Positions 33,698-43,758 of a stretch of DNA of 64,000 bases are shown here, in pieces (within the stretch, counting starts at the first letter, position 1; each line of letters opens with the position of its first letter). The notes beneath the pieces are model-generated. The model was given only the letters and a program-made list of their open reading frames with translations, ran no database searches and was not told the DNA's origin. The stretch is from Shewanella mesophila. Lineage in GTDB: Bacteria; Pseudomonadota; Gammaproteobacteria; Enterobacterales; Shewanellaceae. The stretch covers positions 1,922,001 through 1,986,000 of the forward strand of contig NZ_CP080421.1 of assembly GCF_019457515.1 (NCBI RefSeq), written 5' to 3'. Both the position numbers and the translations under genes were made by a program.

Positions 33698-36289
33698 ATG
33701 AACACGACACACCGTAAACCGCTTGCCGGTACCACGCTAGATTACTTCGACACTCAAAGTGCTGTCGATGCTCTAGTACCTGGTGCCTACGATAAACTTC
33801 CTTACACCTCAAAAGTGCTTGCCGAGAACTTAGTTAGGCGATGTGAACCATCGATGCTTAATGATGCGTTACTGCAGCTTATTGAGCGTAAGCGCGATCT
33901 TGATTTTCCTTGGTATCCTGCCCGCGTCGTTTGTCATGATATTTTGGGGCAAACTGCTCTGGTTGATTTGGCTGGGCTTAGAGACGCGATTGCCGATAAG
34001 GGGGGCGATCCTGCTGAGGTTAATCCTGTGGTGCCAACTCAGCTAATCGTGGATCACTCATTAGCCGTCGAACATGCTGGTTTTGACAAAGACGCCTTTG
34101 CTAAAAATCGCGCCATAGAAGATCGCCGTAACGAAGACAGGTTCCATTTTATCAACTGGACCAAGAAAGCCTTTAAAAATGTGGATGTGATCCAGCCTGG
34201 TAATGGCATCATGCATCAGATCAACCTCGAGAAGATGTCGCCCGTGATTCAGTCTCGTGATGGCGTTGCCTTTCCTGATACCTTAGTGGGCACAGACAGC
34301 CATACTCCGCATGTAGATGCACTTGGGGTTATCGCTATCGGCGTGGGTGGCTTAGAAGCCGAAAACGTCATGTTAGGCCGCCCCTCATTTATGCGTTTGC
34401 CTGATATTATCGGGGTCGAATTAACGGGTAAGCGTCAAAGTGGCATTACTGCAACCGATATCGTTTTAGCCTTAACCGAGTTTTTACGCGCGCAAAAAGT
34501 GGTGTCATCTTACTTAGAGTTCTTTGGTGAAGGTGCGGCGAACCTCACGCTTGGTGACCGCGCGACCATTTCTAACATGACCCCCGAGTTTGGTGCATCG
34601 GCGGGCATGTTCTATATCGATCAACAGACTATCGATTATTTGACTATTACTGGTCGTGATAGTGAGCAAGTGAAGCTGGTTGAGAATTACGCTAAGCAAA
34701 CGGGTCTTTGGGCCGATAGCCTCAAAAATGCTGAATATGAACGTGTGCTGAGCTTCGATTTATCCAGTGTCGTGCGTAATATCGCAGGTCCTTCTAATCC
34801 TCATCGCCGAGTCGCGACCAGTGATTTAGCTGAAAAAGGGATCTCAGGTATCGTCGAGAATGAAGCTGGGTTGATGCCTGATGGCGCAGTAATTATTGCG
34901 GCTATCACTAGTTGTACTAATACCAGTAACCCTCGTAATGTTATCGCGGCGGGTCTAATCGCTAAGAAAGCCAATGAACTTGGATTAACCCGCAAGCCTT
35001 GGGTGAAATCATCGTTTGCTCCAGGTTCAAAAGTGGCCGAGCTCTATTTGAAAGACGCCAACTTGTTGCCTGAACTTGAGCAACTGGGTTTTGGTATTGT
35101 TGGCTTTGCCTGCACGACCTGTAACGGCATGAGCGGCGCACTTGACCCAGTTATTCAACAAGAGGTGATCGATAGAGATCTGTACGCGACGGCGGTATTG
35201 TCGGGTAACCGTAACTTCGATGGCCGTATTCATCCTTATGCTAAGCAAGCCTTTTTGGCATCGCCTCCGTTAGTCGTGGCTTATGCGATTGCTGGTACGA
35301 TCCGCTTTGATATCGAAAAAGATAGCCTAGGGCTCGATAAGGCTGGCAACCCAATCTTGCTTAAAGATATTTGGCCAAGTGATGAAGAGATCGATGCGAT
35401 CGTTAAGGCAAGCGTTAAGCCTGAGCAATTCAGAGAGATCTACACACCCATGTTTGATATCGCTGTCGATTATGGTGAGCAAGTCAGTCCGCTTTATGAT
35501 TGGCGCGCCCAAAGTACCTATATTCGTCGTCCTCCCTATTGGGAAGGAGCACTTGCCGGTGAGCGAAGCTTAAAAGGGATGCGTCCTTTAGCCGTACTTG
35601 GCGATAACATTACTACCGATCACTTATCGCCATCGAATGCGATTCTGGCGAGCAGTGCAGCGGGTGAATACTTAACCAAGATGGGTTTGCCTGAAGTTGA
35701 TTTCAACTCCTATGCGACTCACCGCGGCGATCATCTTACGGCTCAACGTGCGACGTTTGCTAACCCTAAATTGATCAACGAAATGGCGGTCATTAATGGC
35801 GAAGTGCAGCAAGGCTCGTTAACCCGTATTGAGCCAGAAGGTCAAGTGACGCGTATGTGGGAAGCGATTGAAACCTATATGCAGCGTAAACAGCCGTTAA
35901 TCATCGTTGCTGGTGGTGATTATGGACAAGGCTCATCACGAGACTGGGCCGCCAAAGGGGTGCGTCTTGCTGGCGTTGAAGCGATTGTCGCAGAAGGGTT
36001 TGAGCGTATTCATCGCACTAACTTAGTCGGTATGGGCGTGCTGCCACTTGAGTTTAAGGCGGGTGATACACGCAAAACCTATGGCATTGATGGTACAGAG
36101 ACCTTTGATGTAGTGGGTGAGCCCACACCAAGAGCCGATCTGGTACTGGTGATTAACCGTCAAAATGGTGAGCGTATCGAAGTTCCTGTGACCTGCCGCC
36201 TAGATACCGCAGATGAAGTCTCTGTCTATCAAGCGGGTGGCGTGTTGCAGCGTTTTGCTCAAGATTTTCTTGAGGCTAAAAAGGCATAG
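33698..36289 (+). CDS. acnD: 2-methylcitrate dehydratase, Fe/S-dependent (AcnD)
   Basis: AcnD is an aconitase-family enzyme that dehydrates 2-methylcitrate toward 2-methylaconitate, replacing PrpD. The 863-residue protein shows the aconitase signatures: VGTDSHTPHVDALGVIAIGV, ITSCTNTSNPRN with a cluster cysteine, GFACTTCNGMSG with the other two, and the swivel-domain GGDYGQGSSRDWAAKG. I start at ATG 33698 (MNTTHRKPLAGTTLDYFD). The frame is also open from GTG 33668, which is a possible alternative. With PrpF next to it this is the two-gene AcnD/PrpF version of the pathway, and no prpD is seen. Confidence 0.95.
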   Translation: MNTTHRKPLAGTTLDYFDTQSAVDALVPGAYDKLPYTSKVLAENLVRRCEPSMLNDALLQLIERKRDLDFPWYPARVVCHDILGQTALVDLAGLRDAIADKGGDPAEVNPVVPTQLIVDHSLAVEHAGFDKDAFAKNRAIEDRRNEDRFHFINWTKKAFKNVDVIQPGNGIMHQINLEKMSPVIQSRDGVAFPDTLVGTDSHTPHVDALGVIAIGVGGLEAENVMLGRPSFMRLPDIIGVELTGKRQSGITATDIVLALTEFLRAQKVVSSYLEFFGEGAANLTLGDRATISNMTPEFGASAGMFYIDQQTIDYLTITGRDSEQVKLVENYAKQTGLWADSLKNAEYERVLSFDLSSVVRNIAGPSNPHRRVATSDLAEKGISGIVENEAGLMPDGAVIIAAITSCTNTSNPRNVIAAGLIAKKANELGLTRKPWVKSSFAPGSKVAELYLKDANLLPELEQLGFGIVGFACTTCNGMSGALDPVIQQEVIDRDLYATAVLSGNRNFDGRIHPYAKQAFLASPPLVVAYAIAGTIRFDIEKDSLGLDKAGNPILLKDIWPSDEEIDAIVKASVKPEQFREIYTPMFDIAVDYGEQVSPLYDWRAQSTYIRRPPYWEGALAGERSLKGMRPLAVLGDNITTDHLSPSNAILASSAAGEYLTKMGLPEVDFNSYATHRGDHLTAQRATFANPKLINEMAVINGEVQQGSLTRIEPEGQVTRMWEAIETYMQRKQPLIIVAGGDYGQGSSRDWAAKGVRLAGVEAIVAEGFERIHRTNLVGMGVLPLEFKAGDTRKTYGIDGTETFDVVGEPTPRADLVLVINRQNGERIEVPVTCRLDTADEVSVYQAGGVLQRFAQDFLEAKKA

Positions 36290-36296
36290 ATGATCT

Positions 36297-36330
36297 TAGC
36301 GGTGGCATGAAGTCATTTATGCCGCCGCTA
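36297..36330. repeat. REP-like hairpin between acnD and prpF
   Basis: TAGCGG.GGCAT.AA pairs with TTTATGCC.CCGCTA around GTCA. It shares the AAGTCATTTATGC core with the hairpin at 33570. Compensating changes in the outer stem suggest selection on structure. Confidence 0.65.
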
Positions 36331-36350
36331 ACGATGCTAAAGGAATGATC

Positions 36351-37517
36351 ATGAAACAGATAAAAATAGCCGCTACTTATATGCGCGGCGGCACGAGTAA
36401 AGGGGTGTTTTTTGCCCTAAACGACCTGCCTGAAGCTGCAAAGGTGCCAGGCGCTGCGCGTGACGCTATGTTATTGCGGGTGATTGGTAGTCCCGATCCT
36501 TATGGTAAACATACCGATGGCATGGGCGGGGCAACCTCTAGTACCAGTAAAACCGTGATCCTATCGAAAAGCAGTAAAGCGGATCATGATGTTGACTACC
36601 TTTTTGGCCAAGTCGCAATAGATAAACCTTTTATCGATTGGAGTGGTAACTGCGGTAATTTAACGGCGGCTGTGGGCGCGTTTGCGATTAGCAAGGGATT
36701 AGTCGATCCGATAAATGTTCCCGATAATGGGGTTGCAGTGGTACGAATTTGGCAAGCCAATATTAGTAAGACCATTATCGCCCACATCCCGATGCAAGAT
36801 GGTGAAGTGCTTGAGCTAGGTGATTTTGAACTCGATGGCGTTACGTTTCCTGCGGCCGAAGTCTTAGTGGAATTTGTTGATCCTGCCGATGGTGAAGGAG
36901 CCATGTTTCCCACCGGCAATTTAGTCGACGAGCTCAGCGTACCGGGTGTTGGCACCTTTGCCGCGACCATGATCAGTGCGGGGATCCCAACGATATTCTT
37001 AAATGCACAGGAACTGGGGTACGATGGCACCGAATTGCAAGAAGCGATTAATGGTGATGATGCGGCTTTAGCTAAGTTTGAGTTGATCCGTGCATATGGT
37101 GCGCTGAAGATGGGGCTTATTGAGGATGTTGAACAGGCTAAAACTCGGCAACACACCCCCAAGGTGGCCTTTGTTGCGCCGCCCAAAGCCTATATATCAT
37201 CGAGTGGCAAATCTGTCTCGGTGGATGATGTCGATCTGTTAGTACGTGCCTTATCTATGGGGAAATTACACCATGCGATGATGGGCACGGCTGCTGTTGC
37301 TATCGGCACAGCGGCTGCTATTCCCGGAACTTTAGTTAATTTGGCCGCTGGCGGTACTGAACGCAGTAACGTGCGCTTTGGTCATCCGTCTGGGACGCTA
37401 AAAGTCGGCGCTACAGCAGCTCAAATGCAAGGCGTGTGGAGCGTTGAGAAAGTCAGTATGAGCCGCAGCGCGCGGGTGCTGATGGAAGGGTATGTCAGGG
37501 TTCCTCCGCTGAAATAG
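36351..37517 (+). CDS. prpF: 2-methylaconitate isomerase PrpF (AcnD partner)
   Basis: PrpF isomerises 2-methylaconitate so that AcnD and aconitase can complete the dehydration/hydration steps. The 388-residue protein has the diaminopimelate-epimerase-like fold with AATYMRGGTSKGVFFAL at the start, IDWSGNCGNLTAAVGAFAI with the conserved Cys, and GHPSGTLKVGA near the end. I chose ATG 36351 (MKQIKIAATYMRGG) over ATG 36345, because AGGA at 36341 is then six bases away. It ends the prp cluster, with a terminator at 37573. Confidence 0.95.
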   Translation: MKQIKIAATYMRGGTSKGVFFALNDLPEAAKVPGAARDAMLLRVIGSPDPYGKHTDGMGGATSSTSKTVILSKSSKADHDVDYLFGQVAIDKPFIDWSGNCGNLTAAVGAFAISKGLVDPINVPDNGVAVVRIWQANISKTIIAHIPMQDGEVLELGDFELDGVTFPAAEVLVEFVDPADGEGAMFPTGNLVDELSVPGVGTFAATMISAGIPTIFLNAQELGYDGTELQEAINGDDAALAKFELIRAYGALKMGLIEDVEQAKTRQHTPKVAFVAPPKAYISSSGKSVSVDDVDLLVRALSMGKLHHAMMGTAAVAIGTAAAIPGTLVNLAAGGTERSNVRFGHPSGTLKVGATAAQMQGVWSVEKVSMSRSARVLMEGYVRVPPLK

Positions 37518-37572
37518 TGGCAATTCATCGAGCGGCAATGACGCTTAAGTGTTGAAATCGTTACCGATAAAG

Positions 37573-37598
37573 GGATGCTGAGTTAGCATCCTTTTTTA
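37573..37598 (+). terminator. Terminator of the prp cluster
   Basis: GGATGCT / AGCATCC stem with GAGTT loop and T6. The remaining 220 bases to the uvrY start contain AT-rich sequence and the palindromes GGACAATTTGTCC (about 37722-37734) and GGTAATT/AATTACC (37748-37766), possible regulator sites, but no gene. Confidence 0.88.
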
Positions 37599-37819
37599 TA
37601 ATAAAAATAAGTATTTGCTAATTTGCTTTGATTTTAATCTGCAATAGTTAACACACTTAAAGCTTAATTTTTGCACCGTATTTTTTTAAAATAGATTACT
37701 TATAAATCATCGATTTAGCGATGGACAATTTGTCCTTTCCAATTCAGGGTAATTGGGCTAAATTACCGTGTGTATCGTACGTAAACTAATGTCGGTTTAG
37801 TATTAGCTATCAGGGTAGA

Positions 37820-38470
37820 GTGAAGTTGATAACTGTATATTTGGTTGATGACCATGAGTTAGTAAGAACCGGGATACGTCGTATTCTCGAAGATGAGCGT
37901 GGGATTAAGGTTGTTGGCGAAGCAGGTGATGGAGAATCTGCGGTGCAGTGGAGTCGTAACAACGAAGCTGATGTGATCTTAATGGACATGAATATGCCTG
38001 GGATTGGTGGACTCGAAGCTACGCGTAAGATCCTGCGCTACCAATCACACGCTAAAATTATCGTGTTAACGATACATACTGAAGATCCTTTTCCAACCAA
38101 AGTCATGCAAGCTGGTGCATCGGGATACCTGACTAAAGGGGCAACTCCGCCTGAAGTTATTCAAGCTATCCGTCAAGTTGCCGTGGGGCAACGTTATCTA
38201 TCTCCTGAAATTGCACAGCAGATGGCGTTAAGCCAGTTTAATCAATCTGAAGATAATCCATTTAAGTCATTGTCAGAGCGAGAGCTACAGATCATGATGA
38301 TGATAACCAGTGGCGAGAAGGTAAGTGACATCTCTGAGCAGCTCAATTTAAGTCCTAAAACGGTTAACAGCTATCGTTACCGTTTGTTTGCAAAATTAGG
38401 CATTAGTGGCGACGTGGAACTTACCCGATTAGCTATTCGCTACAAGATGCTTGATACTGGTCAGTTTTAA
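37820..38470 (+). CDS. uvrY: Response regulator UvrY/GacA
   Basis: This is the DNA-binding partner of the BarA/GacS sensor kinase; it activates Csr small RNAs and so controls carbon storage and lifestyle genes. The 216-residue protein has a receiver domain (acidic pocket VDDHE at the start, phosphorylated Asp in VILMDMNMPG near residue 56, Lys in LTKGATPP) and a LuxR-type HTH (LSERELQIMMMITSGEKVSDISEQLNLSPKTVNSYR region, about 148-200). The start is given as GTG 37820. TTG 37826, giving MITVYLVDDHELV like the E. coli protein, is an equally possible start. It precedes uvrC, the widespread uvrY-uvrC-pgsA order. Confidence 0.95.
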   Translation: MKLITVYLVDDHELVRTGIRRILEDERGIKVVGEAGDGESAVQWSRNNEADVILMDMNMPGIGGLEATRKILRYQSHAKIIVLTIHTEDPFPTKVMQAGASGYLTKGATPPEVIQAIRQVAVGQRYLSPEIAQQMALSQFNQSEDNPFKSLSERELQIMMMITSGEKVSDISEQLNLSPKTVNSYRYRLFAKLGISGDVELTRLAIRYKMLDTGQF

Positions 38471-38496
38471 TCTTTACCCAGTAGATAAGTAACATA

Positions 38497-40329
38497 ATGT
38501 CAGTCCCAGTATTCGATTCAGCTCAATTTCTTAAAACGGTTTCCTCTTCGGCTGGCGTCTATCGTATGTACGATGCCAGCGGTACCGTTATCTATGTCGG
38601 TAAAGCAAAAGATCTTAAGAAGCGTCTTAGCTCCTATTTCCGTAAAAACCTAAACAACGTTAAAACAGAGGCCTTGGTATCACATATTTGTGATATCGAT
38701 GTTACCTTGACCCATAGTGAAACCGACGCGCTCATTTTAGAAAATGACTACATCAAACAGTACATGCCTAAGTACAATGTATTGCTGCGCGATGACAAGT
38801 CGTATCCTTACATTTTGCTTAGCGGTCACCAGCACCCTAGGTTAGCCTATCACCGCGGTCCTAAACGAGAAAAAGGTCAATATTTTGGTCCTTATCCTAA
38901 CGGCGGGGCGGTAAGAGAGAGCTTGCATTTGATGCAAAAACTGTTTCCTATCCGTCAATGTGATGATCTTTACTATAAGTCGCGTTCTCGCCCCTGTTTG
39001 CAGTATCAAATTGGACGTTGCAGCGCGCCGTGTGTTGGCAAAGTGTCCGATGAGGAATATCAAGAACAGGTAAAACTAGCCACGCTGTTTTTAAAGGGTA
39101 AAGACCAGCAAGTGATGGGCAGTTTAGTCGGTAAAATGGAGCATGCGGCTCAAGCCCTTAATTACGAAGATGCCGCGCGTTACCGCGACCAAATTGGCGC
39201 GCTAAGGCGGGTGGTTGAGCAACAGGAAGTCTCTGGTACGAGTGGTGATATGGACGTTATCGGTGTTTATTTTACGTCAGGTATTGCCTGTTTTCATCTG
39301 CTGTTTATTCGCAATGGAAAAATTTTTGGTAGCCGTAGCTACTATCCTGCGGTGCCCGATAAAACCGAGCTTGATGAAGTGCTCAGAGCCTTTATGTTGC
39401 AGTTTTACTTGAATGTTGATAGCCACAGAACATTACCCGCTGAGATTATTGTCAGTTATGAATTTGATGATATCCACGAGTTAGAACATGCCATAAAGCA
39501 AGCACTAGAAAAGAGTGTGCTGATTAAGACTAAAGTACGCAGTGAGCGAGCGAGCTTTTTAGCGATTGCCGACACGAATGCCAAAAATGCGGTTGAAACA
39601 CGTCTTTCCCACCAAAATACGGTCGAGCAGCGCTTCTTACTGTTAGAGGAAGCACTCGAGCAAACTAAGACGATTGGCCGCATGGAGTGTTTTGATATTA
39701 GCCATACTATGGGTGAAAGTACGGTGGCTTCTTGTGTGGTATTTAATCGTGAAGGGCCACATAAGGCTGAGTATCGACGTTATAACATCGATGGTATTAC
39801 GCCGGGTGACGATTACGCGGCAATGAAGCAAGCAATCGGTAGGCGCTTCGATAAGATTGATGCGACAGGCAAAATCCCAGATATCTTATTTATCGATGGT
39901 GGTATAGGGCAGCTTAGAATTGCGCAGAAGGTCGTCGATGAGAAGTTTGCCGAGCTAGATGTCGCCCCAACCTTAATTGGCGTTGCGAAAGGCGAGGGGC
40001 GTAAACCCGGTCTTGAGACTTTGATCTATGGTGAGAATGAGATCGCCTTTAATCTTCCAGCCGATTCGGGGGCGTTACATTTAATTCAACATATTCGAGA
40101 TGAGTCCCATCGTTTCGCGATAACGGGTCACCGCAATAAGCGCCAGAAAACCCGTAACACCTCGAGTTTAGAATCGATTGCGGGAGTGGGCCCTAAACGT
40201 CGTAAAGCACTGCTGCAATATATGGGAGGCTTGCAACAAGTTAAGGCTGCAAGTGTCGCTCAGTTGACAAAAGTGCCTGGTATTAGCTTAGAAATGGCAC
40301 AAACAATACATGATGCATTGCGAGGGTAA
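38497..40329 (+). CDS. uvrC: Excinuclease ABC subunit C
   Basis: UvrC makes both incisions in nucleotide excision repair. The 610-residue protein has an N-terminal GIY-YIG nuclease domain ([20 protein letters not shown], about residues 12-35) and a cysteine cluster [17 protein letters not shown] near 170-185. The UVR domain for UvrB contact is at about 205-240. The RNase H-like endonuclease domain carries [11 protein letters not shown] and FIDGGIGQL. Helix-hairpin-helix motifs at the C-terminus include [18 protein letters not shown]. The length is as expected. It starts 26 bases after uvrY and is followed by pgsA. Confidence 0.98.
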   Translation: MSVPVFDSAQFLKTVSSSAGVYRMYDASGTVIYVGKAKDLKKRLSSYFRKNLNNVKTEALVSHICDIDVTLTHSETDALILENDYIKQYMPKYNVLLRDDKSYPYILLSGHQHPRLAYHRGPKREKGQYFGPYPNGGAVRESLHLMQKLFPIRQCDDLYYKSRSRPCLQYQIGRCSAPCVGKVSDEEYQEQVKLATLFLKGKDQQVMGSLVGKMEHAAQALNYEDAARYRDQIGALRRVVEQQEVSGTSGDMDVIGVYFTSGIACFHLLFIRNGKIFGSRSYYPAVPDKTELDEVLRAFMLQFYLNVDSHRTLPAEIIVSYEFDDIHELEHAIKQALEKSVLIKTKVRSERASFLAIADTNAKNAVETRLSHQNTVEQRFLLLEEALEQTKTIGRMECFDISHTMGESTVASCVVFNREGPHKAEYRRYNIDGITPGDDYAAMKQAIGRRFDKIDATGKIPDILFIDGGIGQLRIAQKVVDEKFAELDVAPTLIGVAKGEGRKPGLETLIYGENEIAFNLPADSGALHLIQHIRDESHRFAITGHRNKRQKTRNTSSLESIAGVGPKRRKALLQYMGGLQQVKAASVAQLTKVPGISLEMAQTIHDALRG

Positions 40330-40376
40330 CAAAATTAAGGCAAGATTGGCGCTGCTTTTAGATAATTGGTTTCATC

Positions 40377-40934
40377 ATGCCGTTTAATGTTCCAATAGCG
40401 CTGACGCTATTCAGGTTGGTTTTACTACCTATTTTTGTAGTTGTTTTTTATTTACCTTACAGTTGGTCGCCGTTCGCTGCAGCCTTCGTGTTTTGGCTTG
40501 CGGCCGTTACCGATGCGCTTGACGGTTACGCAGCAAGAAAGCTAAAGCAATCGACTCGATTCGGCGCTTTTCTCGACCCGGTCGCCGATAAAATCATGGT
40601 CACGACCGCATTGGTGTTATTGGTCGCCCAGTACAATAGTATCTGGCTGACCTTACCCGCGTTATTTATGATAGGCAGAGAGATAGTGATCTCGGCGCTA
40701 CGAGAGTGGATGGCTGAAATTGGCAAGCGAGGTGCGGTAGCAGTATCTTGGATTGGTAAGTATAAAACCGCCGCGCAAATGGTTGCGATTGTTGGGTTGA
40801 TTTGGCGACCGAATGATTTTTTAACTTATACCGCAATTGCGCTGTTTTATGTGGCGGCGATTTTGACGTTCTGGTCTATGGTTAGCTATATTATGGCGGC
40901 CTGGGGCGATTTAACGGACGAATCGAACAATTAA
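40377..40934 (+). CDS. pgsA: Phosphatidylglycerophosphate synthase
   Basis: It transfers glycerol-3-phosphate to CDP-diacylglycerol, the committed step to phosphatidylglycerol and cardiolipin. The 185-residue inner-membrane protein begins [20 protein letters not shown] and carries the CDP-alcohol phosphotransferase motif [27 protein letters not shown] (DGxxAR...G...D...D) at residues about 45-72. Four to five hydrophobic segments are evident. No strong ribosome binding site is seen. It completes the uvrY-uvrC-pgsA group and is followed by the tRNA operon, the same arrangement as in E. coli (pgsA-glyW-cysT-leuZ). Confidence 0.97.
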   Translation: MPFNVPIALTLFRLVLLPIFVVVFYLPYSWSPFAAAFVFWLAAVTDALDGYAARKLKQSTRFGAFLDPVADKIMVTTALVLLVAQYNSIWLTLPALFMIGREIVISALREWMAEIGKRGAVAVSWIGKYKTAAQMVAIVGLIWRPNDFLTYTAIALFYVAAILTFWSMVSYIMAAWGDLTDESNN

Positions 40935-40987
40935 AATGCAATGCGATCACTTAGTGTTCAAACGGCTCGGTAATCTAAAATAGAGCG

Positions 40988-41015
40988 TTGACACTGAGAG
41001 GTAAATCGGTAGAAT
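40988..41015 (+). promoter_or_regulatory. Promoter of the tRNA Gly-Cys-Leu operon
   Basis: TTGACA and TAGAAT are separated by 16 bases, about 66 bases before the first tRNA. A GCC/CCGC-containing start region follows. It is a good sigma-70 promoter. Confidence 0.7.
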
Positions 41016-41081
41016 GCCATTCCGCAGTCAGGGGAAAGCTTCTAAGTAAAAACTTGATTGAGATTGAAAGTTTTAAATAAG

Positions 41082-41157
41082 GCGACATTAGCTCAGTTGG
41101 TAGAGCGATACCTTGCCAAGGTATAGGTCATCGGTTCGAACCCGATATGTCGCTCCA
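41082..41157 (+). tRNA. tRNA-Gly (GCC)
   Basis: 76 bases with acceptor stem GCGACAT / ATGTCGC, anticodon GCC in CTTGCCAAG, T-loop GGTTCGAACCC and encoded CCA. Confidence 0.97.
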
Positions 41158-41190
41158 ATCTCTTAGATTGGAATTAAAACATTCGATGAT

Positions 41191-41264
41191 GGCGCGATGG
41201 CAGAATGGCTATGCTGCGGATTGCAAATCCGTCGATCTCGGTTCGACTCCGGGTCGCGCCTCCA
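41191..41264 (+). tRNA. tRNA-Cys (GCA)
   Basis: 74 bases with acceptor GGCGCGA / TCGCGCC, anticodon GCA in ATTGCAAAT, T-loop GGTTCGACTCC and encoded CCA. Confidence 0.97.
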
Positions 41265-41302
41265 CTTTTAGTTTTAACGTTGTTAACGGTAAAACACACA
41301 TT

Positions 41303-41388
41303 GCCCGTGTGGTGGAATCGGTAGACACAAGGGATTTAAAATCCCTCGCTGAATAAGCGTGCCAGTTCAAGTCTGGCCACGGGTACCA
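41303..41388 (+). tRNA. tRNA-Leu (TAA)
   Basis: 86 bases with acceptor GCCCGTG / CACGGGT-type pairing, anticodon TAA in ATTTAAAAT, long variable arm, T-loop GTTCAAGTC and encoded CCA. Last gene of the tRNA operon. Confidence 0.96.
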
Positions 41389-41400
41389 TCTTTAGATGAC

Positions 41401-41432
41401 AAAAAAGCCTCAACACTAGTTGGGGCTTTTTT
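41401..41432 (+). terminator. Terminator of the tRNA operon
   Basis: AAAAAAGCC.CAAC / GTTG.GGCTTTTTT stem with ACTA loop. The next 225 bases to the L,D-transpeptidase gene show no gene. Confidence 0.88.
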
Positions 41433-41657
41433 GTTTGGAATTTTCGTATCACGTAGTTAAGCATGCGATGGTTTGTAACTATCTAGCGTTTGTTCGTTGG
41501 ATAAATTTTATTACATAACGGTTAATTGTATTCGTGGTCACTCAAGGCGTTGAATTCGTAATCCTTATTCATGCTGATTGGTATGGCACTTAAAATACAT
41601 CTTTAGTTGCCTAGGCTAGAACCGTATCTATGCACCATAATAAATCGAGGAGGATTT

Positions 41658-43034
41658 ATGGTGCGATGGGCTATTTTTAGTTTGCTGTTGGTGGTTAGCT
41701 TTACGTCATTGGGCGACGAGCGACTTGAGGCTGCGAATAAATTGCTGTTAAATCAGCTCAATTTTATTTTGTTAGCTAATCCAGATGATGAGTTGCGTCA
41801 GCTTAAAGCACAGCTGTCTTCAAACAAGGTTATTTCATTCGAGCGAATTCAACAGACCAGCCAAGCTATCGCTGATTTTTGGCAGAGAAATGCAATTGAA
41901 ACTCGCTATGAGCCGTTGGCTCGTTATCAAGACCCCTATTTTCAAGCGCAAGCTGCCGAGCCACTTGTCGCAAACTACTTATCAGTCAATAACCGGATAA
42001 GGTATCTGCTATGGCTAGATGATACCCAGCAATGGCCAAGACTGACTCCTGAGGTTTGGCTGCATTTAGGTGATAGGCATTCCGATATTGCGTTGATCTC
42101 AAGCCGGTTAAATTTATTGGGTGATTATCCAAGTCCTGAGCTAGAAAACTCTGTCTTTTCTGAATCCTTACGCCAAGCGGTGGTGAGGTTTCAACGACGC
42201 CATGGCCTAAAGCAAGATGGTATTATCGGGCCCGCAACCATTAAGTGGCTAAATTGGACGCCTTTACAACGCGCCCAGACATTGGCGAGAAACTTTGTCG
42301 AGAAACATAGGTATCTTGCTCAAGTTGAACCGCGTTACTTGTTAATCAATATTCCTGAGTATCAAATGGTGTTGGTCGATCAAAACCGTATCGCCCTGCG
42401 CTCTAAAGTGATTGTCGGCAAACCTTATAGACAAACACCATTAATCAAAGGCCAAGTCAGCAACTTAGTTATCAACCCGAGTTGGCGAGTACCTCGTCGA
42501 TTACTTAAGTATGATCTGCTACCTAAAGTGAGAGAGGACGGTAGCTACATTAGTCGTCGTAATTTCGAAGTGTTTGACTATTCTGGTGAGCAGGTAATTA
42601 AGACCGATGAAGAGTGGCGAGATATGGCTAAAGGGCAATTTCCTTATCGATTAGTGCAAAAACCGGGGGAGGACAACACTCTGGGTCGGTATAAGTTTTT
42701 CTTTCCTAACCAATATAATATCTACTTGCATGACACTACTGATAAGCATCTATTTGCTAAAGAGGTTAGGGCACTGTCGTCTGGTTGTATTCGAGTGGAA
42801 AAAGTGGAGCAGCTGGCAAACTGGATGGCGTCCAATTTAGTGAGGGACAAACAAACCTGGGTCGATATGCAGATCGAACGAACCAAAACCCAATGGTTTG
42901 CATTTGATGAAAAGCTCCCGCTACATCTGGTGTATTGGACATCATGGCTAGATAGTCAGAACATTCCCCAGTTTAGGGACGATATATATAATATAAATCA
43001 AAATATTACTCCAGTATTACACGCTGGAAATTAG
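41658..43034 (+). CDS. L,D-transpeptidase (LdtD/YcbB family)
   Basis: This enzyme forms 3-3 cross-links in peptidoglycan or attaches proteins to it, acting in the periplasm. The 458-residue protein has an N-terminal hydrophobic signal (MVRWAIFSLLLVVSFTSLGD). A peptidoglycan-binding domain follows (SLRQAVVRFQRRHGLKQDG then GPATIKWLN, about 175-205). The YkuD catalytic domain carries PNQYNIYLHDTTDKHLF and the active-site Cys in RALSSGCIRVEKV (about 375-385). I chose ATG 41658 because GAGGAGG lies just before it; the frame also opens earlier at 41607. The downstream ycbK-type gene gives the ycbB-ycbK pair known in E. coli. Confidence 0.93.
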   Translation: MVRWAIFSLLLVVSFTSLGDERLEAANKLLLNQLNFILLANPDDELRQLKAQLSSNKVISFERIQQTSQAIADFWQRNAIETRYEPLARYQDPYFQAQAAEPLVANYLSVNNRIRYLLWLDDTQQWPRLTPEVWLHLGDRHSDIALISSRLNLLGDYPSPELENSVFSESLRQAVVRFQRRHGLKQDGIIGPATIKWLNWTPLQRAQTLARNFVEKHRYLAQVEPRYLLINIPEYQMVLVDQNRIALRSKVIVGKPYRQTPLIKGQVSNLVINPSWRVPRRLLKYDLLPKVREDGSYISRRNFEVFDYSGEQVIKTDEEWRDMAKGQFPYRLVQKPGEDNTLGRYKFFFPNQYNIYLHDTTDKHLFAKEVRALSSGCIRVEKVEQLANWMASNLVRDKQTWVDMQIERTKTQWFAFDEKLPLHLVYWTSWLDSQNIPQFRDDIYNINQNITPVLHAGN

Positions 43035-43142
43035 CCTCTATCCCTTGCTGGTAAAGGGCTAGCGAAAAACAATTACTTGATCTCAATACCGATAACGTTT
43101 AATTTAGCGTCTGTGTTGTATAAAAAGTAATCGGTGGTATTA

Positions 43143-43691
43143 ATGTCAATAGTGTGTCCTGCGCGTAGGCAGTTGTTGTTAGGCCTAGGTGGTGTAGCGA
43201 TGTTTTCTATGGTATCTCCAAAAGTACAAGCGAGTCGTTCGACCTCAGGGGTTCGCTCTCTTGGCTTTTATAACCGACATACCGGAGAAAGAGGGCAAGG
43301 AAGCTATTGGATTGATGGGGATTACCAAGCAAATACCCTTTCAGATTTTAACCATATTCTGCGTGATCACCGACAAAATGAGGTGGCACCGATGGATAAG
43401 AGATTGTTTGATTTGCTTTATTCCTTAAAGCAAACATTAAATGTTGATCAAGAATTTCACGTGATCTCGGGTTATCGCTCGCCTAAAACCAACAATATGT
43501 TGGCCCAGAGAAGTAATGGAGTGGCGAAGAAAAGTTACCATATGAAAGGAATGGCGATGGATATTGCTATTCCTGATGTCCATTTAAAAGACTTACGTGA
43601 TGCTGCGATATCGCTAAAATTGGGTGGCGTTGGTTTTTATCCTGATTCTGGTTTTGTCCATGTTGATACAGGCCCTGTTAGAAGATGGTGA
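43143..43691 (+). CDS. YcbK-type DUF882 / M15-like peptidase, Tat-exported
   Basis: The 182-residue protein has a twin-arginine signal (CPARRQLLLGLGGVAMFSM, cleavage after VQA), as E. coli YcbK does. The mature part has the M15/DUF882 zinc motif pattern: ISGYRSPKTNNMLAQR, SYHMKGMAMDIAI (H..D) and FVHVDTGPVRRW (H.D). It probably is a peptidoglycan-modifying amidase or carboxypeptidase. The ATG at 43143 is preferred over a GTG at 43134. It lies 108 bases after the L,D-transpeptidase gene on the same strand, and the two probably act together on the cell wall. Confidence 0.88.
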   Translation: MSIVCPARRQLLLGLGGVAMFSMVSPKVQASRSTSGVRSLGFYNRHTGERGQGSYWIDGDYQANTLSDFNHILRDHRQNEVAPMDKRLFDLLYSLKQTLNVDQEFHVISGYRSPKTNNMLAQRSNGVAKKSYHMKGMAMDIAIPDVHLKDLRDAAISLKLGGVGFYPDSGFVHVDTGPVRRW

Positions 43692-43758
43692 TTTAACTAA
43701 GCGATCTTCTATTTGTGCTGTAGACAAGCTTATGCTAGTATTCGCTCGCTTTAAATGA

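Noticed and set aside
41570..41587. MITE end near GCTGATTGGTATGG
   Set aside because: Only one half-end (GATTGGTAT) is present, with no partner repeat within several hundred bases.
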